Shown: positions 1 through 11,800, counted from the stretch's first letter. The stretch: 64,000 bases of DNA from Coccinella septempunctata (GCF_907165205.1 NC_058190.1:15260001-15324000), one strand, 5' to 3'. The notes: generated by a model not told the origin, from the letters alone. Program-made: numbers and translations.

Positions 1-1620
1 TTTCTCAGGGGTTTTGAAAACTTCTTCCCCGAAATCTCAGCGTCAAAGGCTATCTGTTGCGTATATTTAGCTAGAATTATCAATGAAGAGTGAAGCTCTT
101 GCACAGTCAAAGACCCAGAGCGTTTCTCTAGTGGATGACAGACATTATGAACGAACCGCAAAACATACGCACAAATTCGCAATACATTCGAAAAATTAGA
201 ATATGCTTTCAAAAGGTGTTCACAAACATTGTCAACTTGCTGTGTAGTAAACAAAGAAAGGTTTCTTTCTTCGCGAGTAACATCCTCTGAAAGGAAAACT
301 TCCGAAGGTTCTTTAGATAAAGAATCCTGGCTGGTCGAGTTCCACAAAAATTTCGGACCCTTCAACCAAAATTCATCGTTCACGATTTCTGAGGGAAAAA
401 TACCGCGGCTACCGAGATCGGCGGGGTTTTGATCGGAATTAACATAACTCCAATGCACATATGGAATTTTGTCTTGTATATAGGCGACCCTATTGGCCAC
501 AAAATTCTTCCATCGATAAGAAGGTGAACGAAGCCATGCTAAAACTACATTCGAATCACTCCAGGCATAAACATTCGAAAAGGTGAATTTATCAGACAAA
601 AGCTTAAGTACTACAAATGTTATCAACTTGGCTAACAAAACCGCTCCGCACAGTTCCAATCGCGGTATACAAATTTTCTTCAGTGGGGCTACTTTACTTT
701 TGGATATAACAAGGCTAGTGGTCGTTTTCCCCTCGATAGATATTTTCTTGAGGTACAAGACGGCGCAATATCCCTTCTCCGAACTGTCACAAAAGCCGTG
801 AAGTTCCAATTTTAAAAAATCTGGTGAGAAAAGTTGTCTATCGATTTTAAATCTAGAAAGACATTCTAGCTGGGATCTGAAGCGTTTCCAGACGCGCAAA
901 ATTTCATCTGGAGGTTCATCGTCCCATGCGAGACCGATCATCCAAAATCTCTGAATTAGGTATTTCACCAAAAACGTTACCGGCGCTAAAAACCCCAAAG
1001 GATCATAAATCCGAGCTAATTGAGAAAGCAGCTGTCGCTTGGTACAAGTTTCCTCAGTCTGAGGAACGACAGAAAACGAGAATTTGTCTTCACGTGGGTT
1101 CCACAATAATCCTAAGATTTTAAAAGCAGTTAAATTATCTTCCGAATTAAAATCTAGCGGGTCTAGGCTTCGCATAGAGGCTGGAAGAGCCTCCAACAAC
1201 GCAGGTTCGTTACTTGACCACTTTCTCAAGTGAAAACCCCCCTTTTCGAACAAATCAATCAATTGATTTTGAAGAATCTTGGCTTCCTCAAGCGAAGAGG
1301 CACCGGTGACAACATCGTCAATGTACGTGTCTTCCTCCAAAACCTTTTTCGCTAAAGGAAATTCTCTTCCTTCGTCCTGTGCCAATTGTTTCAGACAACG
1401 CAGCGCCAAAAAAGGAGCAGATGAAACTCCATATGTGACTGTTTTCAAGCGATATACTTTCAAAGGCTCGTCAGTCGAAAATCTCCAAAAAATTCTTTGA
1501 TAATCTAGCATATCGGAATCTACCAAAATCATTCTATACATCTGTTTTATATCCGAACATAACACGCAAGAATGAAGGCGAAACTTCAACAGAATTGAAA
1601 CTATATCAGCTTGCAGTTTT
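1..1620 (-). pseudogene. BEL/Pao pol fragment (reverse transcriptase and RNase H region)
   Basis: The minus strand is open across the whole stretch and runs off the left edge of the window. It reads as the middle of a BEL/Pao polyprotein. From right to left it shows the RT block DIKQMYRMILVDSD followed by YQRIFWR (about 1500-1560), the catalytic-box equivalent TYVDDVVTG (about 1310-1330), the thumb/connection block with ARIYDPLGFLAPVTF (about 1000), an RNase H-like stretch with ELHGFCDSSEKGY and PRLELCGAVLLAKL (about 620-810), and NPADLGSRGI (about 400-430). Protease, gag and the RT N-terminus are absent, because the fragment is cut at 1620 where a different BEL LTR begins. It is not part of the plus-strand BEL element next door: orientation and sequence differ. 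No in-frame stop was seen, so it may be a fairly recent copy. BEL/Pao assignment is firm; the family name is unknown. Confidence 0.85.
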
Positions 1621-1897
1621 GGAAAAAAAAGATTAACGAACGAGTACCGTGAAACGCAACGAAAAAAGGATTTGAACGAACGTAAAAATAATTTAAGTTA
1701 ACGGCGACAATATAGGGTTCTCTAGTGAAGAAATTGCTGTATGGAGTAAACAGCGACTGGTTGCAACCGAAGATCTGGTGCTGATTAGTAGCCGACAAGT
1801 AGTAAGTGACACTTTATCCAATTTGTCCTTATACATTTTTTCCGTCTACTATATGAATCAGTGCATTTCGATTACTTGAGACCTTTTGTCGCAAACA
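1621..1897 (+). repeat. Truncated BEL 5' LTR
   Basis: This stretch matches the last about 280 bases of the LTR at 27881-28274, from the A-run followed by GATTAACGAACGAGTACCG to the terminal GCAAACA. The first about 110 bases of the LTR are missing; instead the minus-strand BEL fragment begins at once. A primer-binding site follows after one base, which identifies it as the 5' LTR. Antisense open frames in this repeat recur in the other LTR copy and are not genes. Confidence 0.85.
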
Positions 1898-1898
1898 T

Positions 1899-1914
1899 TG
1901 GTAGCAGAGCGTGG
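1899..1914 (+). promoter_or_regulatory. BEL primer-binding site
   Basis: TGGTAGCAGAGCGTGG starts one base after the LTR end. A leading TGG pairs with the CCA end of a tRNA, as expected for minus-strand priming. I do not assign the tRNA. Confidence 0.65.
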
Positions 1915-2028
1915 TTTTTTTGTTTGTCATTATCAAGAGAAACGGATTTAGTTCATTCATTTTGAAAAATTCACCGAACGGCGAACGTTTGATTTGATTG
2001 CCAACATTCAGGAAACATTGAAATATAT

Positions 2029-3424
2029 TGTAACGTGGTTACTCGGAGAAAACTAATCTCGAGCGCCAGCTATTCTTTTCAATAGGAAGAATAGCAAACC
2101 TACCAGAGTAGCTGCTAGTCGGAGACAGAGTTCGCTGTTATATAGGGTGGTAGCGATAACGAAGAAGTCAAAATCAAATTATGTAAAAGTTTATTCACAC
2201 CTTCGGAAACTAATTATATGTACAAGGGAGATATGTGTAGGTATGAAATATGAGTGATTCGATAAGCGAACATACATTCGGGAAATTCTATGCGGTCACG
2301 AGTACTTTATGAAGTTAATACCGGGTGCAGTGAAAAATTAAAGATTCAATAAAATGCGCCAACCAGAACTGACGGAATGAATAAAGACTTGCTATACGGT
2401 ATCGGGATGTAGTTGTATTTCTCCAGAAATAAAACACAACCAGGGCGGATCTATTCGAGACTTTTATTCGCCACCCCAAGGGCTATAACGCACCATGACT
2501 GATGGCGAAGAAAAGTTCTATTTTTAGCGCAACTACGGGATTTCACTGACTACGAGCGGTATCTCTTATTCTCTGCCCCAAGGGCTATAACGCGCCATGA
2601 CTGACAGAAAAGAAGAGATTTCGGATTCAACACTTATGACGCGGAACGCGGACACGGGGTTTGACGGGACTCTCCCTTCAGTACCCCAAGGGCTTGCGCA
2701 CCATGACTGATAGCGAAGGGAAAAGTCAAACTCGCGAAACAGGATAAAGAACGATAAAATGCAACAGAAAGCGATACAGTACAGCAGTGTCAAAGTTAAA
2801 GAAGTAACGGTGTAGGTCTAACAAAGAAACTGAACGGTACAGACGGGAACCTACCTCCTTTGTTTCAGGCACTCGCGGAAACTCAAAGGAAAGAAAAGAA
2901 ATTAAAAAAATTTAATTCTTAAACGCACTGATGCAACACAAAAATTCTTCTTAAACGGCGAAACTCAGAAAATACGGAAAACTAGCTGAAGTAAAAGAAC
3001 AGAATCTAAAGCAGAAGTCACCACGTTAAAACTGAAATCTAAGAGCGAAAAATCAAAAGTCGAAGTACTGAAGTAAACGAGCAAAAGTTAAAAAGTAAGT
3101 GACCGTCGCGGGGGAAAATTTGCTTTTCTAGGCCAATCCCCTCTCACGGTAAAAATCTGAAAATTCCAGAATGCGACAAGAATGAAAAACGTCGTCAGCT
3201 CCGGTTTATCGCATATCAACATCAGAAAAACGTCGAAATCTTCAACGGCATGCAAGAAAAACAACGTTTAACACAGATAAACGGTTTTTTACATTTACTC
3301 TGCCTATCGGAATGAACGTACGGAATATTCGAGAATTAAAATATTTTCAAAGACGGAAATGTAAAACGAAAGGAATGCATTAAAATGAATTCCAATTTTC
3401 CTCAGAAAACTGGCGTTCATTACA
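2029..3424 (-). repeat. Solo LTR of the gypsy family seen at 52365-60846
   Basis: It begins TGTAACGTGG and ends CATTACA, and matches the gypsy LTRs at 52365-53603 and 59608-60846 along its length. It is flanked by the 4-bp direct repeat ATAT (2025-2028 and 3425-3428), the same TSD size as the full element. No gypsy internal sequence is present, so it is a solo LTR from recombination between two LTRs. At 1396 bp it is longer than the 1239-bp LTRs, because the block beginning CCCCAAGGGCT and ending CATGACTGA occurs three times (about 2474, 2577 and 2682). It sits in the BEL leader between primer-binding site and gag. Orientation is given as that of the full gypsy element. Confidence 0.9.
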
Positions 3425-3573
3425 ATATTATTTTTAATTATTATAATTGTTACAACGATAGATCTCCATATTCACGGCTTTGGTATTTTTAGGCTCATTG
3501 TATTATTTACGATATTCCATTTTACTACTCATTAAATTATCTGTCCATAACTCTTTCATAAAAAACATTCAAC

Positions 3574-3832
3574 ATGGCATCCGTTAGCGAAGAGGATAAA
3601 AATTTGTTTGGAAAACTAACTGGCTATAAGGAACGTTTTTGGCGTCAATTACAGGATTGTTATGAGTTGACAAATCAATTACCCCAGAAACTATCTCAAT
3701 TCAAGTTAAGAGTGTCTCAAATCGATAAGGTGAGAGAAAAATTCGTTGCAACTCTTGATAATCTTCAGATGTTATCAGGTAAACATGAAGAATTTTTTAC
3801 CGATAATTATAAACAGTCTTATCATACCATAT
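3574..3832 (+). pseudogene. BEL gag, N-terminal part
   Basis: The ATG at 3574 (context AACATGG) opens a Gag-like frame, MASVSEEDKNLFG, rich in charged and amphipathic residues, with a helical stretch around DKVREKFVATLDNLQML. It loses its identity after about 86 residues, where the CR1-like LINE begins; the frame then runs into LINE leader sequence and stops at 3891. The same gag resumes at 7851 after the LINE. The 5' leader is split into 1915-2028 and 3429-3573 by the solo LTR. BEL Gag forms the particle shell and the nucleocapsid of the retrotransposon. Confidence 0.7.
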
Positions 3833-3871
3833 GTTATATAGTGGATGTTCCTGTAGTTAATAAAGGTGGCC

Positions 3872-4942
3872 ATGGAATGTGGAATTTGTAGGAGCGCTAC
3901 TTCTGAGAGAAATCCAGTGCAATGTGATGGTTGCTTGGAGAGAGTGTGCAAGTCGTGCTCTGGATTGTCAACCAGCGAGATGAAAATACTTGGATCAAAG
4001 AGAGAAAATAGGAAATTGAAGTTCCATTGCTCAAGGTGCGAGAGTCATGATACTATTGTCTTGTTACAGACAATAATAGCCACAAAGGAGAAAATAATTG
4101 AAGATAAAGAGAAAATTATTAAATTAATGCAATTAAGCAGGGAAAATGATCCGATCTCTGAAAAGCGAAGATCATATGCGGATGTTCTTTTGGTGAAACC
4201 TGTAGTTGATCAGAAAAGTGAGAAAACCAGAAATGAAATAACAGATAAAGTTGACCCAGGTAAATTGAGGATTGGAATCGAAGGTCTGAAAAATGAGAAT
4301 GGAGGTGGAATCATAATTAACTGTAGGGATGCAAAAACTAAACAAATTATATCTGATGAGTTGAATAGAGAACTGGGAAACAAATACAATGTTCAAGAAG
4401 CTACACTGAAAAATCCTAAATTAATTATAAAAGGTGTTGAAACAAAATATTTAGATTATGAAAACAAGGAAATTATCGAATGTTTTAATCATCGAAATGA
4501 TTTGACTCAGATAGAGGACAGTGCGGATAAAGTAAAGGTGATACATAAATATGAAGTAAAACATAGGAAAAACTCCGCAAATATAATAATTGAGGTGGAC
4601 CCTATTGTATACAGGGCTATCAAAAACAGAAGGACTCTAAATTTGGGATGGAGAAGTTGTGTATTTGAGGACTATTATGGTATTATACGCTGTTTCAGGT
4701 GCTCGGGATACAATCATTTTCAAAGGGACTGCAAGAGTGAAAAATTTTGTCCGAAATGTGCTGGAAAACATGATATTAAGGAGTGTGATAGCGAACTGAA
4801 GAAATGTATAAACTGTCTGAAGAAGGTGCAGAATTTCAAGGTTCAATTGGATACAGATCACTCCTCCCTTGATAAGAGCTGCCCTTGTTATATGAGAATT
4901 ATGGAAAACACTTCTAAAAGAACCAATTTTGGAAAAGAATAG
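3872..4942 (+). CDS. LINE ORF1 protein: PHD-like finger plus CCHC knuckles
   Basis: This is a 356-residue nucleic-acid-binding ORF1 protein. The N-terminal 60 residues hold a cysteine/histidine array of PHD type: CGIC, CDGC, CKSC, then HCSRC. A short charged coiled-coil follows (about residues 65-95, repeated KEKII), then a lysine/asparagine-rich linker. The C-terminus has retroviral-type knuckles, CFRCSGYNHFQRDC, then CPKCAGKHDIKEC, then a further CINC. The start is the ATG at 3872, in the strong context GGCCATGG; upstream codons are not ATG. It ends TAG at 4940-4942, followed in the same frame by ORF2. In related LINEs ORF1 coats the RNA and helps target-primed reverse transcription. The frame is intact. 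Confidence 0.8.
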   Translation: MECGICRSATSERNPVQCDGCLERVCKSCSGLSTSEMKILGSKRENRKLKFHCSRCESHDTIVLLQTIIATKEKIIEDKEKIIKLMQLSRENDPISEKRRSYADVLLVKPVVDQKSEKTRNEITDKVDPGKLRIGIEGLKNENGGGIIINCRDAKTKQIISDELNRELGNKYNVQEATLKNPKLIIKGVETKYLDYENKEIIECFNHRNDLTQIEDSADKVKVIHKYEVKHRKNSANIIIEVDPIVYRAIKNRRTLNLGWRSCVFEDYYGIIRCFRCSGYNHFQRDCKSEKFCPKCAGKHDIKECDSELKKCINCLKKVQNFKVQLDTDHSSLDKSCPCYMRIMENTSKRTNFGKE

Positions 4943-7766
4943 CAATTAAACCAATGTAATATTGTATATTTCAATAGTCAGGGATTTATTAACAACAGAT
5001 GTAAAATTTTGCACTTGATCCAGCAATGGAGGCCACAGATAATATGCGTAAGCGAAACTCATCTAACACCAGATATACGACCCGGAGAAATTGATGTACA
5101 TGGTTATATAACCATCAATTGTCCATCAAATAATAGAAGAACAGGAGGAGTGATGATACTCCTGAAGAATGGTTTTACATACTCTGTTAGATCAAATATG
5201 GGTGAGGGATCATATGTGTGGTTTTTGTCTGTCGAATTAAGGATTGGAAGTGAGAGACTGCTGTTGGCGGTTTTATACCATCCACCGGGTATACAGGTTG
5301 CCGCATATCTGGACTTTATGGATGATTTTTTCGAGGAGGCTTCATCATTCCAAAGTGAGGTAATTTGTGTGGGAGATTTTAATTTGGATTATAAGAAGAA
5401 CTCTTACTATATGGATAAATGTAAATCAATTATCGAGCAGAGTGGTTTTAAGCAGATTGTGAATGATTATACAAGGATCACCCACAGCAGTTCAACACTT
5501 ATTGATTATGTCATAACTTGCTGTAGAAGACTGGACCATAAGGTACATTTAACACCAAAGATATCTGACCACTCGATTATATCCTTAAATCTAAAAATAT
5601 TTGAGCATGTTGATTTCCGAGTAGAATTAACTAAACGTTCATACAAGAACTATATTAAAAATGAATTTCAGGATGTGATTCTGAGGTCGGAATGGAGTAA
5701 TTCCAGTAGTGACGTGAATACCTTAGTCGATGAATTTATCAATCCTATTAAACAGGTATTCGATGAAATGTGCCCCCTGAAAAAAGTAAGAGAAAAAAAA
5801 AGTAATTTAATTCCTTGGCTGAATGACGAAATTAAGAACTTGATGAAACAGAGGGATACTCTATACCAAAAAGCAGTATTAACAAAAAGTAATAACTACT
5901 GGGATGATTACAGGCGAGTCAGAAACGATGTTGTAAACAAACTACGAAAGAGTGAAAAAAATTATTATTATGACATGGTGAAAAATTGTTCCAGTAGTGA
6001 TGTATGGAAAAAGTTGAAGAATTTATTAGGAAATAAACAGGGATCAGTAGTAAAAAATGTTAGATTCAATGGAAAATTAGTTACTGATAATAATGAGATA
6101 GCGAACAATTTCAATACATTTTTTGCGGAGAGTATACACGACATTATTGCGTCGACAATTAGGGCACATGACCACGATTTCTATTTATCGAAAATAAGTA
6201 GATACTCTGAGTTCTCAAAGTTTACAAAGATCAATATGAAAGAACCTAAAAACTTTATTAAGAAATTAAAAAACAAATGCGGACCAGACGGCATTGACAC
6301 AAAGATTTTTCTGGATATATTCGAGGTGATGGGTAACAGGATGCTTGACATTGTGAACACATCATTGGATTGTGGTGTTTTTCCTGAAAGCTGGAAGGAA
6401 TCGGTGATAATACCGATCCAAAAAGTGAATAATACCTTCTTATGCGAGGAGTTCAGGGGTGTTCATACAGTACCTATATATGAGAAAGTACTCGAAATGG
6501 TTGTAAGGGATCAATTATTGAAGTTCCTGGTTGAGAATAATGTAGTTTTCGATGGCCAATCAGGTTTCCGTGCGAATCATTCGTGTGAGACCTCTGTAGT
6601 GTACATACATAACGAATGGGTAAGAAATATAGACAAAAATAAGATAGTTCTGGCGGTTTTCGTTGACTTTAAAAGAGCATTTGAAACGATAAATAGGGAT
6701 TTACTGATAAAGAAACTGAAAAAAATGGGAATTGATGGAGCTGTTCTGGATTGGTTTACATCATATTTGAGGGGGAGAAAACACAGGGTAAATTTTGGTG
6801 GGGAGTTATCATCCAGTATTGAAAATGATGACGGTGTTCCACAGGGGTCAACGTTGGGTAATTTACTGTTTATTGTGTACATAAATGATATCGTAAAATA
6901 CAGGAAATATTGTACACTGAGAATATTCGCCGATGATACAATGATTTATATAATTGGAGATGATATTGATATGTTGGTCGCACTGATGAATGAAGATCTC
7001 GAAACATTGAATGAATGGATGGGGGATAATCAGATGGTGGTAAACTTCGAAAAATTGCATTATGTATATGCTGTTCGGGAATGAATGTAGAATAAAACAA
7101 ATTAATAAAAGCAACATAATGATTTCAATAAATGGAAGGAATTTGAGTGAAGTAGAGTCCATTAAATATTTGGGTGTTAGATTGGATGGTAACTTGACGT
7201 TGAAAGAACACTCAGAACTTATAACAGCAAAGATGGCACAGAAGATACACTTTATCAGTAGAATCAGTATTAAGATAGACTTTAAAACGAAAGTGCTACT
7301 ATTCAAGTCGATGGTGTTGCCCCATTTGGATTTTTGTACATCCTTATTGTTCAATCTAAAGTCGAACAGTATTGAAAAAATTCAAAAAGTGATGAACAGA
7401 GGCATGAGAATAGTTTTGAGCTGTAATAGAAGAACGCCAATTAGAGTCATGTTAGATGCACTGAACTTGATGACTGTGAGACAGAGGATTATATTCAAAA
7501 CACTGGATTTCATATATAGGGTTGAACATAAAATGCTGCCAGACTATCTTTGTGAGCACATCAGATACACATCCGAGATTCATACACACCATACAAGAAA
7601 TAGGAACAACTTTTATGTGGAAACATTCCGCACGAGCTCTACATCAGGATCTACTTTGATTGGAGGATTAAAATTTTATAATGGTTTACCTAGCGAGATG
7701 AAGAGATGTACCAATTATAGAGAATTCAAGAGATTGTTGATTTCTCACGTTAAGGGACATTTTTGA
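4943..7766 (+). pseudogene. LINE ORF2: AP-like endonuclease and reverse transcriptase
   Basis: The protein begins directly after the ORF1 stop in the same frame, with the endonuclease motif NIVYFNSQGF. No in-frame ATG precedes the domain. Endonuclease landmarks are SETHL, GGVMILLKNG, VGDFNLDY, DYVITC and SDHSII. Reverse-transcriptase landmarks are KNKCGPDGIDT, FPESWKESVIIPI, QSGFRANHS, AVFVDFKRAFETI, GVPQGSTLGNLL and the catalytic FADD at about 6930. At 7062-7084 the frame shifts, and the C-terminal region continues to 7766. A normal-length ORF2 for this group. The protein nicks target DNA and copies the LINE RNA there. The missing ATG may reflect readthrough of the ORF1 stop (see findings) or loss of the start. 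Copy inactive because of the frameshift. Confidence 0.82.
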
Positions 7767-7817
7767 GTTTTTCTATCACTTACTTTACAGGTTGTAAATA
7801 GTTGATCAACTAATAAA

Positions 7818-7818
<1 letters not shown>

Positions 7819-7849
<31 letters not shown>
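7819..7849 (+). repeat. (ATT)n LINE 3' tail
   Basis: About ten ATT units directly follow a short 3' UTR and directly precede resumed BEL gag. Simple-repeat tails instead of poly(A) are common in CR1-like LINEs. Confidence 0.9.
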
Positions 7850-7850
7850 G

Positions 7851-8834
7851 TCATTCAGTTGGAATCAAATTTCGATGAAGTTTTTTTCGAAATATTAGCA
7901 TGCGCCGGAAAGTACACTGAGCCGGTCAGTGACCCTCAATCAGCTGTTAGTCCGCACATGAAAAAGGAATTATCTTTACGCGATATAAACATAACCAAAT
8001 TTGATGGAAGTCCCGAAAAATTTCCTGCATTCAGGGCCATGTACGATGCCTTGGTACACAATACCAATTATTCTGATATTGAAAAATTTACCGTGGTAAT
8101 TAATCACTTAGGAGGTTCGGCGTTGAAGTTCGCGCAGACCATTCGCTTTTCACCGGAAAATTATGTTGTTGTTTATAATCAATTAATACAACGTTATACG
8201 AATAAACGCATTATCGCGAATCATTATTTGCGAACAATATTTGGATTGAAACTGAATATCAGAATTATGTGAGATTTTACAAACGAACGTAACGGCATTA
8301 AGCGATATGAAAATACCGAATTTGACTGACTATATATTTGTTCAGTTTACTTTACCATTATTGGATAATAAATCCAAAGAGGAATTTGAAAAGAAATTTT
8401 TAGATACAGAATTTCCATCTTTTGACATCCTGATAGAATTTTTACGAAGTAAATGCTCGGTTTCGCAATTGGTAGGCGAAAGTTTAAAATTGGATATGCA
8501 GATGAATAAAAAAAATGTTGATTTTAAAATGAATTACTCGAAAAATCAAGGATCAGCCGGTGCTTACAGAAAGAAAGTATCGATTTTGTCTCAAGAAGTC
8601 GATACAAATTTAATTCGAGGAAAAAGTAAATTTTGTCTTTGTTGTACCGGGGGCGATCACGAAAAATTAACCCAATGTTCTAAATTCCTTTTACTGTCAC
8701 CAAGAGAACGTCATGAATTTGTAAGAAATAATAATTTGTGCTATGCTTGTTTATATCCCCATCGAATATCAAATTGCAGAATGAAAATGAATTGTAAATT
8801 TTGTTCTAGTACTCGACATAATAGCTATTTTCAT
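7851..8834 (+). pseudogene. BEL gag, remaining part with zinc-knuckle region
   Basis: BEL gag resumes after the LINE tail with ESNFDEVFFEILA, then the DUF1759-type block KFDGSPEKFPAFRAMYDALV characteristic of BEL/Pao Gag (about 7995-8060). A frameshift near 8250 moves the frame; it continues through ISELCEILQT and TDYIFVQFTLPLLDN to the nucleocapsid. The latter has cysteine/histidine arrays CLCCTGGDHEKLTQC and CYACLYPHRISNC, then CKFCSSTRHNSYFH. The piece ends at the GATAAAGA TSD (8835-8842). Its frame runs without a stop through the AAT repeat into the R4 element. Removing everything between the two copies of GATAAAGA joins gag to the protease region at 18060 in frame. Confidence 0.82.
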
Positions 8835-8843
8835 GATAAAGAA

Positions 8844-8869
8844 TATAATAATAATAATAATAATAATAA
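8844..8869 (+). repeat. (AAT)n microsatellite at the 5' junction of the R4/Dong element
   Basis: About eight AAT units lie between BEL gag and the first base of the R4-like element; a matching AT-rich AAT/ATA stretch follows it at 12628-12650. They appear to be the two halves of the tail of the minus-strand CR1-like LINE. Confidence 0.85.
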
Positions 8870-11800
8870 CGTCGGTGGCAGGATGTTGAGGAAGCGGGCT
8901 CCTGCTGCAAAAGAAGCTACAGCTCCAAAGCAACAACAGCAACCAACGAGTCCAATTCAATTGCCGACTCGAACCGCTGAAGGTGCTGCGCAGGATATTC
9001 AGCCAGTGCTCACCCAAGCGGGGTTAGTTAGAAAGCGCATAAAGTGGACAACGTCCATGAATGAAACTATTGTGCGCATATATAACTCCATCACGGGACT
9101 AGGGCAGAACACGAACAACTATAGGAAAAGGCTCCATGAGGAATTCTGCAACGCCTACCCAAATCTCAATGTCACTGAACAACGAGTGGCAGACCAGTAC
9201 CGCGTAATTCTGAGAAATGAACTCATACCAACGGCCCGAATCGACGCAATTAAACGAGAACTTCAGCGTCCGCCTGCACTAGAGAATAACACCAACACCT
9301 CTGATGCAATTCACATGCCTGAGCAACAACACCCAGAAGACATTGATACTGAAAGTCCATCTTGCAAAGCAAATGAGCCTAAACACCAGGACGATAGGGA
9401 TGAGCTCCACCGACAAGTTGACTCTGAGATGAGGAGATACTTTGCCGAACTGGAAGGAACAGATCCTCTTCATCGAATAGCACCTCCCCGACTCAATACA
9501 TCCAAGAAACTGTCACTCATAATCGACATCTTGAATAAGGACGTTTTACCTGAGTACCTACAGAATGGAAGTTCATTGGAATATCTTCATCTAGTTTTTT
9601 ACTGTGCAGCGCTAACGACGGCTAAAACCATAGGGGCAAAAATTCGCCGAACGAACAACGATGGTCCAAAATTACACAAATTACATGCGCCACCATGGCA
9701 GAAACGTCTTCGACACAAAACAGAGAGACTTAGAAGAGACATTGGACGACTGACGGAGTACTTGAACGGGAATCGCGGAAGAAAGGTTGTGACAGCTGCC
9801 AAAGAAATCATGGATAGAAACAGAACACACACAGAACGAGAGACGGAGAATGCTACAGCTCACCACTGCCTCGACACTCTGAAGCAAAAGTTAAGTCTGT
9901 ATGCAGAACGCCTGAGGAGATATAAAAGCAATTATAGCCGAAAAAGAGACAATAATTCATTCGAAAAGTCGGAAGAGACTTTCTACCGGTCACTTACTTC
10001 GTCTGATGTAGAAAATGGAAAGTTACCACCAAAGGAAGCCATAGAACAATTCTGGACCGAACAATTATCAACGAAACCTCAGTTCAATGATACCGGATGG
10101 ATTGAAGATGAAAAATCTGAAGCTATAAAATATGAGCCGATGCAGCATGACAAGATAACAATTGAAGAAGTAAAATCAGCTATCAGAGGACTACACAACT
10201 GGAAAGCACCTGGGCCTGATGGATTACAGAACTTCTGGATCAAGAAACTTTGGATCATGCATGACAAAATGACCTCCGCAATAAATGATGTCATTAACAA
10301 TCCTGAAAGAATGCCAATATTCCTTACACATGGTACCTAACACGGTACCTGTTACCTAAAGACCAAAGGAATACAGAAGACCCATCCAAATACCGACCAA
10401 TCACATGTCTTCCAACGATGTACAAATTAATCACATCGTGCATTTCAAATCGAATTCACAACCATTGCGAAAGGAATAACATCATCGCCATGCAACAGAA
10501 AGGATGCACCAAAGACAGCCGAGGGTGCAAAGAACAGCTAATAATTGCGATTCAGTTATCTGCAATCAAGCGTTCTCCAAGCGGAGGAATCTTTACGCTG
10601 CGTACATAGACTACAAAAAAAGCATTCGATTCTATACCCCACGAATGGTTTTTGACGATCTTGAAGATTTACAAGGTGGATCCCAATATTGTTAAGTTCC
10701 TGAAAAACGCCATGTCAACCTGGCGTACTAGTCTTCAAATGAAAGCAACAGATTGCTCCATTACAACAGGACCTATTCCAATAAGACGCGGAATTTTCCA
10801 AGGAGACTCGCTGAGCCCTCTGTGGTTCTGCATGGCCCTGAATCCCTTGTCTCATAGATTGAATTCTACGGACTACGGATTTTCCATCAAAAGCGGCAGT
10901 AGAACTATGATGAAACTGAATCATCTACTTTACATGGACGATTTGAAACTCTTCGCATCTACCAAAAAACAAATGCAACAGATGCTGAAAATGGTGGAAG
11001 GATTCTCGGAAGACATTAAAATGAAGTTTGGATTAGAAAAATGTCGACTGCTCAACATAACGAGAGGGAAAATAAAAGATGGTACGTTCAAACTCAAGGA
11101 AGGTGCAGAAATTGAAGCATTGAAGGAAGGAGACACATACAAGTATCTAGGCATAAAACAGGCAAGAATAATCAATCAGACCCAGATGAAGAAAGAATTA
11201 ACGGAGGAGTTCACCCGAAGATTGAGAATGATAATGAGAACTGGTCTTAACAGCAAGAATCTGATAAAAGCGATTAACACCTACGCTTGCTCGGCGCTGA
11301 GCTATTCATTCGGTATCATCTCTTGGACGACCACCGATTTAGCAGCACTACAGAGAAAAATAAGGACGATGCTGACTAAACACAATAAACATCACCCCAA
11401 AAGCTCAATAGAACGGACAGAGCTGCCACGACATCTTGGGGGTAGAGGAATTGTTGATTTGTCCAACCGTATGTCCCAGGAAATTGAAGGACTTCGAAAA
11501 TATTTCCTGACCAAGGCTGCTTCGTCAGAACTCCATCGAGTAGCTTGTGTTGCTGATAGTTCTACACCGTTAAAGCTACAACAGGATCACTTGGAAACCG
11601 TCGAACACTCTGCAGAGAGTAAAATGCAGAAACTGATTGGCAAACCTTTGCATGGAAGGCACCAGAACGAGGTCAACCATGATTACGTCGACATATCTGC
11701 GTCGAACTACTGGTTGACTTCCGGAAGGTTGTTTCCTGAGACAGAGGGCTTCATGCTCGCCATCCAGGATCAGGTGATTCCAACAAGAAATTACATGAAA

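Larger units (their letters stand above)
3833..7849 (+). mobile_element. CR1-like/Jockey-superfamily LINE with (ATT)n tail
   Basis: This non-LTR retrotransposon has two ORFs: ORF1 with a PHD-like finger and zinc knuckles, and ORF2 with endonuclease and reverse transcriptase. It ends in an (ATT)n tail at 7819-7849. It lies in BEL gag, whose frame is recognisable on both sides. The 5' boundary is approximate (about 3820-3860), and I could not fix a convincing TSD. Because ORF1 starts within about 40 bases of the inferred 5' end, the copy is probably near full length. ORF2 has one late frameshift. ORF1 and ORF2 lie in the same frame, separated by a single TAG. Confidence 0.85.

Noticed and set aside
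1601..1798. 65-residue frame repeated at 27962-28174
   Set aside because: It lies antisense within the BEL LTR and is duplicated only because the LTR is.
6863..7354. 163-residue minus-strand frame
   Set aside because: Shadow of LINE ORF2, which has clear RT motifs on the plus strand.
7819..7849. Regular short repeat that could be mistaken for an array
   Set aside because: Simple ATT microsatellite forming a LINE tail; no spacers, so not CRISPR.
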